From: Candidatus Omnitrophota bacterium
Lineage (GTDB): Bacteria > Ratteibacteria > UBA8468 > MWAK01
Assembly (NCBI GenBank): GCA_018829455.1
Contig: JAHJUB010000124.1
Location: 1 to 15,577 of the forward strand
Length of the DNA: 15,577 bases
Direction of reading: 5' to 3'
Shown: piece by piece, positions 1 to 7,653 of the stretch
Numbering within the stretch: the first letter of the stretch is position 1
How the letters are laid out: the number at the start of each line of letters is the position of its first letter
Made by a program: the position numbers and the translations under genes
The notes under the pieces: generated by a model
Seen by the model: the letters and a program-made list of their open reading frames with translations, nothing else
Databases searched by the model: none
Told to the model about the DNA's origin: nothing

Positions 1-2062
1 TGACCTCTATGTTTGCCACCGTCATAAGGTTGCCGCCCCTGGCCACGCCGCCGGTGTACAGGGGGCCCAGGGAGCGTTCGGCGTAACCGCGCACCGTCTT
101 GGCTCCGCCGCAGAAGTAACGCTCGTAGAAAGGCAGGTCAGTCCCCTCGTTCAGGCCGGAAGCGTAAGCTACCAGCCCGTGCGCGGAGAAGATAAAATCT
201 TTAGGCAGCGGGTGGTAATAGGTGAATTCATACTGAGTCTTCCAGAAGTTACGGTCTCCGCCCAAAAAGTCTCCGACGTATTTTAAGGATATTTCCTGGT
301 TGGTTCCGGTTGTGGTCCGCAGCCGAGAATCCCGGGTGTCGCGGGAGAGAGAAACGGTTAAGCTGTTCTGCTGGTTGGGCCCTTCCTCGAGAAGGTATTC
401 CGGGGGTGCCCCTGATTGGATATCGGAGATCGTAACGTTTTCTAACCGGGGGGTCAGGCTGAGCCGCCAGTATTCGGAAATCCTCCAGCCGAAGCGCAAA
501 TTAGTGCCGGTCCGTTCCACGCTGTACTCGCTCCAATCTTTTGTCCGGCTGTAAAGGTCAAAACCGAACGAAACCGGCCAGTCGTTGAGATAGGGTTCAA
601 AAAAACTTAAGGAATAACCCTGCCGCGTGCCGCCGAATTCCGCGGAGACGCGCAAACTTTGGCCTCCGCCGATGAATGAAGGCGGGTTGCGCCAGTCAAA
701 ATTCGTCTGTTCCACCGATACGAAACCGACCAGTTCATCCACGGTGCTGTAGCCCATGCCGAAGAGGAGGTTGCCGGTCCGCTCCTTTTCCTTGACGTCA
801 AACGTGAGTTTTGCCTTGTCCGGCGCCGAACCTTCCTGAGGCTGGACGTTAACCTCTTCAAAGTAATTCAGGTCCCGCAGGTTTGAAATTGATTTACGCA
901 GTTTGGCTCCGTTAAAACGGTCACCGGGCGTCAGTTTTATCTCCCGGCGGAGAACCTTATCTTTCGTGCGGGTGTTTCCGGTAATGTTAATCTCCTCTAT
1001 TTCCACGATGTCGCCCGGTTCTATCTGATAGGTAAGGTCAACCGCGTTGGCGCCGGAATTATAAACGGCCACCGGTTCCACCTGGCACTTGAGGTATCCC
1101 TGGTCGCGATAAAAAGAGGCAAGATTGTTCCCGTCAAAAGCAACGGCTTCTTCGCTGTATGGGTCTCCGGTCTTTTTGGAGAGGACTTTCCGCAACTCCG
1201 CTTCCGGGGAGATTAAGTTACCCGAGAGATTCACCAAACCCAGAACGTAACGTCTTCCTTCCTTAATGGTGTAAATAACTTCCAAAGTTTTCTGATATCG
1301 TTTTACCTCGCTCGTTACTTTTACGTCGGCAAAGCCGGCTTTTTTGTAAATTTTTTCAATCTGTTGCCGGTCGTTATTCAACGCCTCTTCCTTGAAAGTT
1401 CCCAGCCGGAATACCAGGAGGCTTCGTTTTTTGACGGTTAAAACTTTTTCAATCTTACTCCGCTTTATTGACTTATTACCGAAAATGGAGATTTTGGTGA
1501 CCCGGGCGATAACGCCTTCCCGGACCTGGAAGTTCAGGTTGACCTGCGTTGGAGATGTTTCGACTACGTCCAGCGCGACTTCCGTAAAGAGGAACCCTTT
1601 TTTGAGGTAATAGCCGGCAACCTTGTTCTTTGCTTCCAGCGCCTTGTCTTTATCGTAGAGCTGGCCTACCGTTAAACCGCTTTCGTTCTGGAGGAGTTTT
1701 CGGTTGTACCGCTTGTTGCCGGTAAATTTTATTTCTTTGATGGTGGGATTTTCCTTGACTTGAATGGTTATTTTTACGCCGCCGGAGATCTCTTCCACCC
1801 GGGGGACGACCTCTAAGAAGAGTCCGGTGGCCAGCAGACGCTTTACGTCTTCGGAAAGGACGTCTTCCGAATAGGCCTGCCCGGCTTTGGTCTGAACCAG
1901 CAGCATAATGCGGCCGGCGGAGATGGTCTGGTTGCCGGTGACTTCAAAAGAAACAACCTTGTTATCAGCCGCGCTGCATTTGCTTGCCGGCGATAAAGTT
2001 AACAGGAAGGTTAGGCCGCAGAGGCATAAAAACCCCAAAAACAGTTTTTTGCGCATTCTCAT
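1..2062 (-). CDS. bamA: BamA, outer-membrane protein assembly factor (partial, C-terminus beyond window)
   Basis: BamA is the Omp85-family barrel that inserts beta-barrel proteins into the outer membrane. Translating the minus strand from ATG at 2062-2060 gives 687 codons with no stop before the window edge. The protein starts with a basic, hydrophobic signal peptide (MRMRKKLFLGFLCLCG, likely cut near residue 33-36). Repeated POTRA units follow over about residues 38-425, each with GN-type turns (VTGNQTI, FTGNKRY, IFGNKSI, LSGNLIS, ITGNTRT). The barrel then begins, and the family's VRG(F/Y) motif is VRGY at residues 657-660. Family proteins are about 750-800 residues, so perhaps 80-100 are missing. 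A second in-frame ATG lies at 2056-2054 (MRKK) and may be the true start given the promoter position. The gene stands alone on this strand, divergent from proA. Family assignment is firm; the exact start is not. Confidence 0.95.
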   Translation of the reverse strand, partial: MRMRKKLFLGFLCLCGLTFLLTLSPASKCSAADNKVVSFEVTGNQTISAGRIMLLVQTKAGQAYSEDVLSEDVKRLLATGLFLEVVPRVEEISGGVKITIQVKENPTIKEIKFTGNKRYNRKLLQNESGLTVGQLYDKDKALEAKNKVAGYYLKKGFLFTEVALDVVETSPTQVNLNFQVREGVIARVTKISIFGNKSIKRSKIEKVLTVKKRSLLVFRLGTFKEEALNNDRQQIEKIYKKAGFADVKVTSEVKRYQKTLEVIYTIKEGRRYVLGLVNLSGNLISPEAELRKVLSKKTGDPYSEEAVAFDGNNLASFYRDQGYLKCQVEPVAVYNSGANAVDLTYQIEPGDIVEIEEINITGNTRTKDKVLRREIKLTPGDRFNGAKLRKSISNLRDLNYFEEVNVQPQEGSAPDKAKLTFDVKEKERTGNLLFGMGYSTVDELVGFVSVEQTNFDWRNPPSFIGGGQSLRVSAEFGGTRQGYSLSFFEPYLNDWPVSFGFDLYSRTKDWSEYSVERTGTNLRFGWRISEYWRLSLTPRLENVTISDIQSGAPPEYLLEEGPNQQNSLTVSLSRDTRDSRLRTTTGTNQEISLKYVGDFLGGDRNFWKTQYEFTYYHPLPKDFIFSAHGLVAYASGLNEGTDLPFYERYFCGGAKTVRGYAERSLGPLYTGGVARGGNLMTVANIEV

Positions 2063-2063
2063 A

Positions 2064-2092
2064 ATTTTACCCCTAAACCAGCCCGGCGTCAA
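2064..2092 (-). promoter_or_regulatory. Predicted bamA promoter
   Basis: On the minus strand, TTGACG (2092-2087) and TAAAAT (2069-2064) are separated by 17 bases, each 5 of 6 to the sigma-70 consensus. Transcription would start near 2057. That is inside the first ATG and almost on the second (2056), which suggests a leaderless or near-leaderless message starting at MRKK. A promoter is expected in this gap because the neighbour is divergent. Prediction from consensus only. Confidence 0.5.
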
Positions 2093-2117
2093 ATGTTACG
2101 GGGTTCCAAGGATAAAA

Positions 2118-2147
2118 TTGACCAAAAGAGAGGGCGCAAAGTACAAT
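2118..2147 (+). promoter_or_regulatory. Predicted promoter of proA-nadD-pheS
   Basis: TTGACC (2118-2123) and TACAAT (2142-2147) with an 18-base spacer, each 5 of 6 to the sigma-70 consensus. A start near 2154 would give a leader of about 50 bases. The leader contains a C-rich then G-rich stretch before the ribosome binding site AAGGAG (2195-2200), five bases... ahead of the ATG at 2205. Confidence 0.55.
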
Positions 2148-2204
2148 AAGGTGTTAGCACCCCCACCCGTCCCTTCCCTACAGGCGGGGAGGGTAAGGAG
2201 TGAA

Positions 2205-3461
2205 ATGTCTATTTATCAGGAGATTTTAGAACAGGCGAAAGGGGCAAAGGCGGCCAGTTTTGTTTTGGCCAACGCCTCCGCTGAACAGCGGAACCGCTTT
2301 CTTTCCTTTTTAAGCAAGACCCTTATTGCCCGGCAGAAAAAGGTCGTTGAGGCCAATCAAAGAGACCTGGCGCAGGCGAAGGCAGCCGGTCGGAACAGCG
2401 CCTACCTTGACCGGCTCGGGATTTCTAAAACGGGTATCCGAAAGATGGCGGATTCTCTTTCCGCAGTGATGAAGTTGCCTGACCCGTTGAACCGGTTGCT
2501 CTGGGAAACGAAAAGACCGAACGGACTCCTGATTAAACAAATTTCCGTTCCCATCGGCGTCATCGCCATTATTTATGAATCCCGGCCGGACGTTACCGCG
2601 GAAGCGGCCAGCCTCTGTCTGAAGAGCGGCAATGCGGTAATTCTCAAGGGCGGGTCTGATTCTCTGCAAACCAACACTGTTCTGGCGCAGATTTTACGGC
2701 AGTCATTGAAAGAGGCGGGTCTCCCGGAAGACTCTGTCTCTCTGGTTGCCAGCCGGGACCGCGCCGCGGTTGGGTATCTTCTTTCTTTATCCGATTATAT
2801 CAACCTGGTCATTCCCCGGGGCGGGGAGTCTTTAATCAGGACCGTGGTGGAAAAGAGCCGGATTCCAGTCATCAAGCACTACAAGGGTGTCTGTCACACC
2901 TACGTTGATAAGGCAGCGGATTTGAAGATGGCCTGGTCGGTCACCCTAAACGCCAAGGCCCAGCGGCCGGCTACCTGCAACGCGACCGAAACGCTGCTGG
3001 TCCACCGGGATATTGCGCGGGATTTCCTGCCGGAGATGGCGCGTCTCTTTCAGAAAAAAGGGGTGGAGATGCGCGGCTGTCCGGAAACCAGAAAGATTAT
3101 CCCCCAGGCCCTGCCGGCCCAGACAATAGATTGGGGCAATGAATTTTTGGACCTGGTTATCGCGATTAAGGTTATCGGTTCATTGGAAGAGGCGATTGGC
3201 TGGATAAATACTTATGGAACCGGTCATTCGGAAGCCATTATTACCGGAGACAACGGAGTCGCGGAAAGGTTTCTGAAGGAAGTTGACGCGGCCGCAATTT
3301 ACCACAATGCGTCCACCCGGTTTACCGACGGGTTTGAATTCGGGCTGGGCGCCGAGATTGGAATCAGCACCGACAAGATTCACGCGCGCGGTCCGATGGG
3401 GTTAAAAGAATTAACCTCGTATAAGTATTTAGTGTACGGGGACGGGCAACTGAGAACGTAA
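2205..3461 (+). CDS. proA: Gamma-glutamyl phosphate reductase
   Basis: ProA reduces gamma-glutamyl phosphate to glutamate semialdehyde with NADPH, the second step of proline synthesis in the cytoplasm. The start is ATG 2205, preceded by AAGGAG at 2195-2200. It gives 418 residues, matching the family (417 in E. coli). A longer reading frame from 1908 runs antisense through bamA and is not credible. Recognisable blocks are IIYESRPDVTAEAASLCLKS and GNAVILKGG for the nucleotide-binding region, the catalytic cysteine in PATCNATETLLVH (Cys258), and the C-terminal FGLGAEIGISTDKIHARGPM. The stop TAA shares its last base with the nadD ATG, so translation is coupled. The proB partner is not next to it; in many bacteria proB precedes proA. 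Confidence 0.97.
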   Translation: MSIYQEILEQAKGAKAASFVLANASAEQRNRFLSFLSKTLIARQKKVVEANQRDLAQAKAAGRNSAYLDRLGISKTGIRKMADSLSAVMKLPDPLNRLLWETKRPNGLLIKQISVPIGVIAIIYESRPDVTAEAASLCLKSGNAVILKGGSDSLQTNTVLAQILRQSLKEAGLPEDSVSLVASRDRAAVGYLLSLSDYINLVIPRGGESLIRTVVEKSRIPVIKHYKGVCHTYVDKAADLKMAWSVTLNAKAQRPATCNATETLLVHRDIARDFLPEMARLFQKKGVEMRGCPETRKIIPQALPAQTIDWGNEFLDLVIAIKVIGSLEEAIGWINTYGTGHSEAIITGDNGVAERFLKEVDAAAIYHNASTRFTDGFEFGLGAEIGISTDKIHARGPMGLKELTSYKYLVYGDGQLRT

Positions 3462-4036
3462 TGAATATTGGCATTTTAGGCGGAACGTTTGACCCGATTC
3501 ACACCGGCCATCTGATTGTGGCGGAAACGGCCCGGGAAGTGCTTGGCCTGGAAAAGGTGCTCTTTGTGCCGGCCGGCGTTCCGGTCCACCGGGGCCTAAC
3601 TGAAGCTCCGGCTGAGGACCGCTACCGGATGGTTCTGCTGGCAATTGACGGTAACCCGGGTTTTGCGGCTTCCGATTTTGAGATAAATCGTCAGAGCCCG
3701 TCTTTCAGTTACGAGACGGTCCAACACTTTTCCGAACAGTACGGAATCGGGGCGAAATTCTACCTGATTTTGGGTGCGGACGCTTTTCAGGAGATCGGCG
3801 CCTGGTATAAAATTAATAGTCTGGCCCGGTTGGTCACCTTTGTGGTTGCGGGCCGGGAACACGCCGGTTATCCGGAGAATCTGCCGGAAGGAATCAAGTC
3901 TCAGGAATTGGCGATGGGCTTCTTCTCTGTTTCCGGCCACGGTATCCGGCAACGGGTAAAAGGGGGCGAGTCCATCCGGTACCTGGTGCCGGAACCGGTG
4001 CGGGGATACATAATAGAACATAAATTGTATCTGTGA
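3461..4036 (+). CDS. nadD: Nicotinate-nucleotide adenylyltransferase
   Basis: NadD joins ATP and nicotinate mononucleotide to make deamido-NAD. The 191-residue protein opens with the nucleotidyltransferase signature GGTFDPIHTGHL (residues 7-18), including the two catalytic histidines. It also has FILGADAF-like sequence in the middle (LILGADAFQEIGAWYK). The C-terminal phosphate-binding motif, usually ISxTxIR, here reads VSGHGIR (residues 157-163), so the usual threonine is a histidine. The start ATG overlaps the proA stop by one base and the stop TGA overlaps the pheS GTG by four. A proA-nadD pairing is common in bacteria. Assignment is firm on the N-terminal motif and length. Confidence 0.94.
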   Translation: MNIGILGGTFDPIHTGHLIVAETAREVLGLEKVLFVPAGVPVHRGLTEAPAEDRYRMVLLAIDGNPGFAASDFEINRQSPSFSYETVQHFSEQYGIGAKFYLILGADAFQEIGAWYKINSLARLVTFVVAGREHAGYPENLPEGIKSQELAMGFFSVSGHGIRQRVKGGESIRYLVPEPVRGYIIEHKLYL

Positions 4037-5043
4037 ATATGTCAAACAAAATAGAAGAATTGCGGCTGGAGTTTGAAAAAGCGTTAACTGAGGCTAAAGA
4101 CCGGGCGGCTCTTGAGAGCGTGCGGGTCAGGTTCCTGGGCCGGAAGAGCGGTTTTTTAACCGAAATCCTGCGCGGTCTTAAAGACCTTAACCCGGAAGAG
4201 CGGCGTTTGATTGGCGCAGCGGCCAACCGGTTGAAGGGGGAGGTTGAGGCAAGGCTGGCCGAAGCGGAGAAGGGTTTGCAGGAAAAACCAAGGACAACCC
4301 TTGACCTGACCCTGCCTGGCCCGGAAATCAAGATTGGGCACCTACACCCGTTGACCCAAATCATCCGGGAGTCAGTCGGCTTTTTTGAGAAGATTGGTTT
4401 TCAGGTTCGCGAAGGCCCGGAGATTGAGACCGAATGGTATAATTTTGACGCACTTAACACCCCGGCCGACCACCCGGCCCGGGATATGCAGGACACTTTC
4501 TACCTGGCGCCCGGAGTCCTTCTGCGCAGCCATACCTCCCCGGTTCAAATTCGGGTGATGGAAAAAGAGAAACCGCCGGTGCGGATTATCACGGTAGGCC
4601 GCTGTTACCGACGGGACGCCCAGGACGCCAGCCACTTTCCGGTCTTTCACCAATTGGAAGGCCTGATGGTTGAAAAAGGGACACATTTCACCCACCTGAA
4701 AGGCATCCTCACGGCGTTTCTGGAGTACGTCTTTCCCTTCTCTTTCAAGACCCGCTTCACGCCGTCTTTTTTCCCTTTCACCGAACCGAGCGCGGAGGTG
4801 AGCATCTCCTGCCCGGTCTGCCAGGCAAAGGGTTGTGCCTCGTGCGGCCATTCCGGATTTTTGGAGATTCTGGGTTGTGGTATGGTTCACCCCAATGTTT
4901 TGCGGAACGTCGGCTACAAATCAAAGGAGCTTACCGGCTTGGCTTTCGGGGTAGGCATAGAGCGGATTGCGATGGTTAAATACGGAATACCGGACATCCG
5001 GCTTTTTTACGAAAATGACGTCCGGTTTTTGCACCAGTTTTAA
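4033..5043 (+). CDS. pheS: Phenylalanyl-tRNA synthetase alpha subunit
   Basis: PheS is the catalytic alpha chain of the (alpha-beta)2 enzyme that charges tRNA-Phe. The 336 residues fit the family (about 327-344). An N-terminal helical tRNA-binding arm (residues 1-95) precedes the class II core. Motif 2 is GRCYRRDAQDASHFPVFHQL and motif 3 is FGVGIERIAMVKYGIPDIR. A four-cysteine cluster (Cys260, 263, 268, 271) precedes GFLEILGCGMVHPNVL, as in Bacillus-type PheS. The start is either GTG 4033, which makes a 4-base GTGA overlap with nadD, or ATG 4039 two codons later. The beta-subunit gene pheT, usually immediately downstream, is absent: a repeat and efp follow instead. Subunit assembly would then need pheT from elsewhere in the genome. 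Confidence 0.96.
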   Translation: MNMSNKIEELRLEFEKALTEAKDRAALESVRVRFLGRKSGFLTEILRGLKDLNPEERRLIGAAANRLKGEVEARLAEAEKGLQEKPRTTLDLTLPGPEIKIGHLHPLTQIIRESVGFFEKIGFQVREGPEIETEWYNFDALNTPADHPARDMQDTFYLAPGVLLRSHTSPVQIRVMEKEKPPVRIITVGRCYRRDAQDASHFPVFHQLEGLMVEKGTHFTHLKGILTAFLEYVFPFSFKTRFTPSFFPFTEPSAEVSISCPVCQAKGCASCGHSGFLEILGCGMVHPNVLRNVGYKSKELTGLAFGVGIERIAMVKYGIPDIRLFYENDVRFLHQF

Positions 5044-5070
5044 TCAATTTTAATGTAAAAAATTTAATTA

Positions 5071-5126
5071 GTAGTTGCCAACCTTGGTTGGCGTTGTTAA
5101 ATGAGCCCGGCAAGCCGGGCAACTAC
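5071..5126 (+). repeat. 56-bp two-hairpin dispersed repeat, copy 1
   Basis: Ends are inverted (GTAGTTGCC at 5071-5079, GGCAACTAC at 5118-5126). Inside are two perfect 7-bp hairpins: GCCAACCTTGGTTGGC (5077-5092) and GCCCGGCAAGCCGGGC (5105-5120), with a 12-base linker. A second copy with the same length and spacing lies at 11843-11898. It fills the pheS-efp gap and could act on the transcript as a hairpin pair, but no T-run marks a clear terminator. Confidence 0.85.
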
Positions 5127-5148
5127 ACAAAATCAAAAGGGTTCTTTT

Positions 5149-5703
5149 ATGAATGGAAATGAATTGCGGGTTGGAATGGTCTTCCGTCTGGACGGGGAAC
5201 TGCAGGAGGTGGTGGCTTCTCAGCACGTGAAGCCGGGCAAAGGACCGGCCTACATGAAGTGCAAACTGCGCGTGGTCAAGACCGACCGAAGCTACGAACG
5301 AACGCTTCGTTCGTCGGAAAAGGTTGACCTGGTAAAAATTAGCGATGAAGCCGGCCGGTATCTGTACCGGGACCAGGCGATCGCGTACTTTTTGAACGAA
5401 GAGGCGATGGAAGAACTGCAGTTTCCAGTTTCGGCGCTGGGAGACAAAATGCTTTTTCTCCGGGAAGGCGATGACGTCAAGATAAAAATGGCCGACCAGG
5501 AAGTTATCGGGGTGGAAGTTTCCGATTTTGCGAACTTGAAAGTTTCCCGGACGGTTCCGGGGTTCAAGGGTGATACGGTGCAGGCCACCCGCAAACCGGC
5601 GACCCTGGAAACCGGCGCGGTGGTGCAGGTGCCCCTCTTTATCAATGAGGGCGACACTATCAGGGTTGATACCCGCACCGGAGAGTATGTGACAAGGGTG
5701 TAA
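5149..5703 (+). CDS. efp: Translation elongation factor P
   Basis: EF-P binds ribosomes stalled on proline runs and promotes peptide bond formation. I chose ATG 5149, with AAAAGGG about seven bases ahead. It gives 184 residues, the family length (184-188). An in-frame ATG at 5101 would add 16 residues encoded by the hairpin repeat and has no ribosome binding site. The KOW-like N-domain carries VKPGKGPAYMKCKLR; Lys31 at the loop tip corresponds to E. coli Lys34, the residue modified by EpmA-type enzymes. The C-terminal OB domain ends in INEGDTIRVDTRTGEYVTRV, the family signature. It is followed by accB after a 77-base gap filled with repeats; efp near accBC is also seen in Firmicutes. Confidence 0.96.
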   Translation: MNGNELRVGMVFRLDGELQEVVASQHVKPGKGPAYMKCKLRVVKTDRSYERTLRSSEKVDLVKISDEAGRYLYRDQAIAYFLNEEAMEELQFPVSALGDKMLFLREGDDVKIKMADQEVIGVEVSDFANLKVSRTVPGFKGDTVQATRKPATLETGAVVQVPLFINEGDTIRVDTRTGEYVTRV

Positions 5704-5710
5704 TTATGTA

Positions 5711-5768
5711 GTAGGACAGGCGTCCGCCTACGCCAAAAACTGGCTTCGGCGGACAAGTCCCGCCTGTC
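5711..5768 (+). repeat. Nested palindromic repeat between efp and accB
   Basis: The outer arms GACAGGCG (5715-5722) and CGCCTGTC (5761-5768) form the same hairpin found intact at 8072-8090 and 13866-13884. Here the loop holds about 35 extra bases (5723-5757). These form their own palindrome with a 7-bp stem, GTCCGCC (5722-5728) with GGCGGAC (5748-5754), plus an inner GCC/GGC pair. The inserted block resembles the palindrome inside accB. Confidence 0.75.
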
Positions 5769-5780
5769 AAAGGATTGCCT

Positions 5781-6272
5781 ATGAAACCGGAAGAACTGAA
5801 GCCATTTGTGGACTTTATGAAAGCGCACGGCCTGCTTACCCTTTCCGTGGAGAAGCCTGATTTCAAGTTGTATCTGGTTAAGGAGGGCGCCGAAACTTTG
5901 GTTTCCACACCTACTGCGTCGGCCAGACTTGCCCGCCATAGCCCCGCCTACGCTAAAGCTACGGCGGGTAAACTTGGCGAAGGCGGGATGCTTGCAGCCG
6001 GTTTAGCGCTGGAACCGGTCGTGAACAAAAACGCGGTTTCCGTAACCTCTCCGCTGGTAGGCACTCTCTACCTGGCGCCGGCGCCAAGCGCCGCGCCATT
6101 CGTGGAGGTCGGTCAGGAGGTCAAGGCCGGTGACACTCTTTGCGTTGTGGAGGCGATGAAGGTGATGAACGAAATCAAAAGTGAAGTCAACGGAAAGGTT
6201 CTTGAAATTAAGGCTGAAAACGGCAAACCGGTGGAATTCGGGCAAATTCTTTTTCTAATCTCAAAACCGTGA
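5781..6272 (+). CDS. accB: Biotin carboxyl carrier protein of acetyl-CoA carboxylase
   Basis: AccB carries biotin between the biotin carboxylase (AccC) and carboxyltransferase halves of acetyl-CoA carboxylase, the first step of fatty acid synthesis. The start is ATG 5781, with AAAGGA six bases upstream, giving 163 residues (156 in E. coli). The N-terminus (MKPEELKPFVDFMKAHGL) is the family's short helical region. The C-terminal biotinyl domain has SPLVGTLYLAPAP and the lipoyl/biotin site VEAMKVMNEI, with Lys127 as the biotinylated residue. Between them, residues 47-69 are encoded by a palindromic repeat and read as SPAYAKATAGKLG in the middle. The linker of AccB is normally Ala/Pro-rich and variable, so this is tolerable. 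The stop overlaps the accC GTG by four bases. Confidence 0.95.
   Translation: MKPEELKPFVDFMKAHGLLTLSVEKPDFKLYLVKEGAETLVSTPTASARLARHSPAYAKATAGKLGEGGMLAAGLALEPVVNKNAVSVTSPLVGTLYLAPAPSAAPFVEVGQEVKAGDTLCVVEAMKVMNEIKSEVNGKVLEIKAENGKPVEFGQILFLISKP
5919..5987 (+). repeat. Palindromic repeat inside the accB linker
   Basis: The core at 5943-5968 has arms CCCGCC (5943-5948) and GGCGGG (5963-5968) around CTACGCTAAAGCTACG-like sequence, with further CCCGCC/GGCGGG arms outside (5931-5936 and 5979-5984). It shares CCGCCTACGC and CGGCGG with the block nested at 5723-5757. It keeps the accB frame open and encodes residues 47-69. Confidence 0.7.
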
Positions 6273-7651
6273 TTAAAAAGGTGCTCATTGCCAATCGGGG
6301 AGAGATTGCCCTGCGTATCTGGCGCGCCTGCACGGAGCTGGACATCCCCTGCGTGATCGCTTTTTCCGAGGCGGACCGGGACAGCCTGACGGTACGGGTG
6401 GCCCGGGAAAAAATCTGCATCGGCCCGGCTTCCAGTCTGGAGAGCTACCTCAACATCCCCTCCATCCTTGCCGCGCTTGAAGTCACCGGCTGCGACGCGG
6501 TCCATCCCGGCTATGGTTTTCTGTCCGAAAACGCATTTTTTGCGGAAATCTGCGAGGACAGCGGTGTAACCTTCATCGGCCCGACCGCCGAGAATATCCG
6601 GCTGATGGGCGACAAGGCCGCGGCCCGGCGCAACGCTGCCCAGGCCAAGGTTCCGATTCTGCCCGGCACCCTTTCGCCCCTTCAAAGCAAGGAGGAGGCG
6701 GTGCGCTTGGCCCGAAAGGTCGGTTTTCCGATAATCCTGAAGGCGTCCGGCGGCGGCGGCGGCCGCGGGATGCGGATTGTGCGGGAGGCGAAGGAACTCC
6801 TGCCGTCTCTGGATGCCTGTCAGAACGAAGCCCAGGCCGCTTTTGATAATCCGGCCGTATATCTGGAAAAGTACATTGAACGGCCCCGGCACATTGAGGT
6901 TCAGATTCTGGCCGATAGTTACGGCCGGATGGTGGCGCTGGGCGAGCGGGATTGTTCCCTGCAGCGTCGGCACCAGAAACTGATTGAGGAGGCGCCCTCG
7001 CCGGTGGTCACCCCCAGGATGCGGCGCCGGCTTTGCGCCTACGCGCTCCGCCTGGCAAAACACATCAACTATCGGAGCGCCGGCACGATTGAATTCCTGT
7101 TGGACGACCAGTTCCACGTCTATTTTATGGAGATGAATACCCGGGTTCAGGTGGAGCATCCGGTAACCGAAGAGGTGACCGGCATTGACATCGTCAAGGA
7201 GCAGTTACGCATCGCTAACGGGGAGCGGCTCTCTTTTTCCCAGGGGCAGGTTCAGATACGCGGGGCTGCGATTGAATGCCGGATTAACGCGGAGGACCCG
7301 GACCAGAACTTTCGGCCCAACCCGGGCCGGATTGAAAAACTCTGCGTTCCTTCCGGACCAGGCGTTCGTTTTGACAGCCACATCTATTCCGGCTACACGG
7401 TGCCGCCGTTCTATGATTCGCTCATCGGAAAGTTAATTGTCCGGGGAAAGGACCGCCAGGAGGCCTTAAGCCGGATGCGCCGTGCCTTGATGGAACTGGA
7501 AATAGTCGGGTTGAAAACGACCGCTCCGCTCTACCAGCGTCTCCTTGGCCACGCCGGTTTCCTGAGCGGGAAATATTACGTCGGACTGATTGAAACTTTT
7601 CTGGAGAAGGAAGCTTCCGGGATTAACTTTTCAGAAGTTGCAAAGGGATAA
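6269..7651 (+). CDS. accC: Biotin carboxylase subunit of acetyl-CoA carboxylase
   Basis: AccC is the ATP-grasp enzyme that carboxylates the biotin on AccB using bicarbonate and ATP. GTG at 6269 starts the protein, overlapping the accB TGA by four bases, and gives 460 residues (449 in E. coli). The N-terminal domain reads IKKVLIANRGEIALRIWRAC and HPGYGFLSENAFFAEIC. The glycine-rich ATP lid is KASGGGGGRGMRIV. The active-site strand MEMNTRVQVEHPVTE places Glu288, Asn290 and Arg292 at exactly the E. coli numbers. The extra C-terminal residues are an ordinary family extension. The Asp23-family gene follows after two bases, and its ribosome binding site lies inside the end of accC. The carboxyltransferase genes accA and accD are not in the window. 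Confidence 0.97.
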   Translation: MIKKVLIANRGEIALRIWRACTELDIPCVIAFSEADRDSLTVRVAREKICIGPASSLESYLNIPSILAALEVTGCDAVHPGYGFLSENAFFAEICEDSGVTFIGPTAENIRLMGDKAAARRNAAQAKVPILPGTLSPLQSKEEAVRLARKVGFPIILKASGGGGGRGMRIVREAKELLPSLDACQNEAQAAFDNPAVYLEKYIERPRHIEVQILADSYGRMVALGERDCSLQRRHQKLIEEAPSPVVTPRMRRRLCAYALRLAKHINYRSAGTIEFLLDDQFHVYFMEMNTRVQVEHPVTEEVTGIDIVKEQLRIANGERLSFSQGQVQIRGAAIECRINAEDPDQNFRPNPGRIEKLCVPSGPGVRFDSHIYSGYTVPPFYDSLIGKLIVRGKDRQEALSRMRRALMELEIVGLKTTAPLYQRLLGHAGFLSGKYYVGLIETFLEKEASGINFSEVAKG

Positions 7652-7653
7652 AA

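Noticed and set aside
2153..2180. CIRCE heat-shock operator (TTAGCAC half)
   Set aside because: Only one half-site is present; the inverted GAGTGCTAA partner is missing.
1908..2204. Long N-terminal extension of proA
   Set aside because: It runs antisense through bamA; ATG 2205 has a good ribosome binding site and gives the exact family length.
5101..5148. In-frame upstream ATG extending EF-P by 16 residues
   Set aside because: The extension is translation of the hairpin repeat and has no ribosome binding site; ATG 5149 matches family starts.
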